From positions 1 to 14,235 of the forward strand of contig JAEDFR010000062.1 of assembly GCA_016297945.1 (NCBI GenBank): DNA of 14,235 nt, given 5' to 3'. Both the position numbers and the translations under genes were made by a program. Shown one piece after another: positions 14,054 to 14,235 of this stretch (the first letter of the stretch is position 1; each line of letters starts with the position of its first letter). The stretch comes from Lachnospiraceae bacterium (lineage in GTDB: Bacteria > Bacillota > Clostridia > Lachnospirales > Lachnospiraceae). The notes beneath the pieces were generated by a model, which was not told the DNA's origin, did not search any database, and saw only the letters and a program-made list of their open reading frames with translations.

Positions 14054-14235
14054 ATGGCAGAAAACAACTGGGAATTAGAATTAAATGAATATATTCGCCA
14101 AGGTGAGCCTGATAAAGTCGATAAAAGTAATGCATGGAAGACTGCTATTGGACTTCAAGACGTAGATGGACTTAAGCCTTCTGCGTACTTAATTGAAACT
14201 GCTAAAGACCATATTGAGGGTAAGATTAGCATAAC
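14054..14235 (+). CDS. Fic-family protein, N-terminal part with VbhA-like antitoxin region (cut by window end)
   Basis: The gene runs off the window after 60 codons. A strong ribosome binding site (AAGGAGG, 14041-14047) is seven bases before the ATG. The visible protein reads ELELNEYIRQGEPDK, then AWKTAIGLQDVDGLKPSAYL, then IETAKDHIEGKISI. I recognise this as the N-terminal region common in small Clostridia Fic proteins, which carry an antitoxin-like helical segment before the HPFxxGNGR Fic core. Fic enzymes usually transfer AMP from ATP to target proteins, and the antitoxin segment blocks the ATP site. The core lies outside the window, so catalytic competence cannot be judged. It sits behind a GNAT remnant, suggesting an acquired accessory segment. 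Confidence 0.7.
   Translation, partial: MAENNWELELNEYIRQGEPDKVDKSNAWKTAIGLQDVDGLKPSAYLIETAKDHIEGKISI

Noticed and set aside
1..14235. CRISPR arrays, tRNA genes or intact insertion sequences
   Set aside because: No regularly spaced repeats, no tRNA-like cloverleaf and no transposase or integrase reading frame were seen on either strand.

Overview
The window looks like a chromosomal segment of a Gram-positive Clostridia, most likely a Lachnospiraceae-type Firmicute. This is inferred from the A+T-rich coding style, the primary sigma factor followed directly by trmK and a short Nif3 gene, a TGS-like/uridine-kinase fusion, and the style of the lipoprotein, HflX and Fic-like genes. No 16S or other species marker is present. 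Every supported gene is on the + strand.

Region 1 (1-3766) is a conserved housekeeping run: the 3' end of rpoD, then trmK (tRNA m1A22 methyltransferase), a Nif3-family dinuclear metal protein and an unusual nucleoside kinase. Gaps are only a few bases, consistent with one operon. Region 2 (about 3779-4191) is the RNase P RNA gene (rnpB), with its conserved blocks and a closing P1 helix. A plausible promoter for it lies in the end of the kinase gene.

Region 3 (4211-10747) is the distinctive part: two membrane-bound O-acyltransferases (MBOAT, AlgI/DltB-like), each followed by a membrane-anchored SGNH-type protein (one GDSL/DltD-like, one AlgJ/AlgX 'DHHW'-like), then a third, unrelated membrane acyltransferase (acyltransferase-3 family). 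Together they look like a machine that moves acyl groups, probably acetyl, across the membrane and onto a cell-surface polymer. No polymer synthase, dltA/dltC or alginate gene is present, so the substrate cannot be read from the window. Between the first MBOAT and the first SGNH gene lies a striking 175-bp palindromic element (5663-5837). It is built from nested stems, its left arm contains the MBOAT stop codon, and its arms have competing pairing partners.

Region 4 (10755-13921) holds a thiamine pyrophosphokinase with a charged Cys/His-rich insertion, a DUF3298-type lipoprotein behind an A+T-rich promoter-like stretch, and the ribosome-associated GTPase HflX. Region 5 (13922-14235) appears to start an accessory segment: a decayed C-terminal GNAT acetyltransferase remnant and the first 60 codons of a Fic-family gene with a strong ribosome binding site, cut by the window end.

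The most interesting candidates are the doubled MBOAT/SGNH module with its acyltransferase-3 partner, the nested palindrome inside it, the possible pairing of the rnpB 3' end with the MBOAT ribosome binding site, and the Cys/His insertion in the thiamine pyrophosphokinase.
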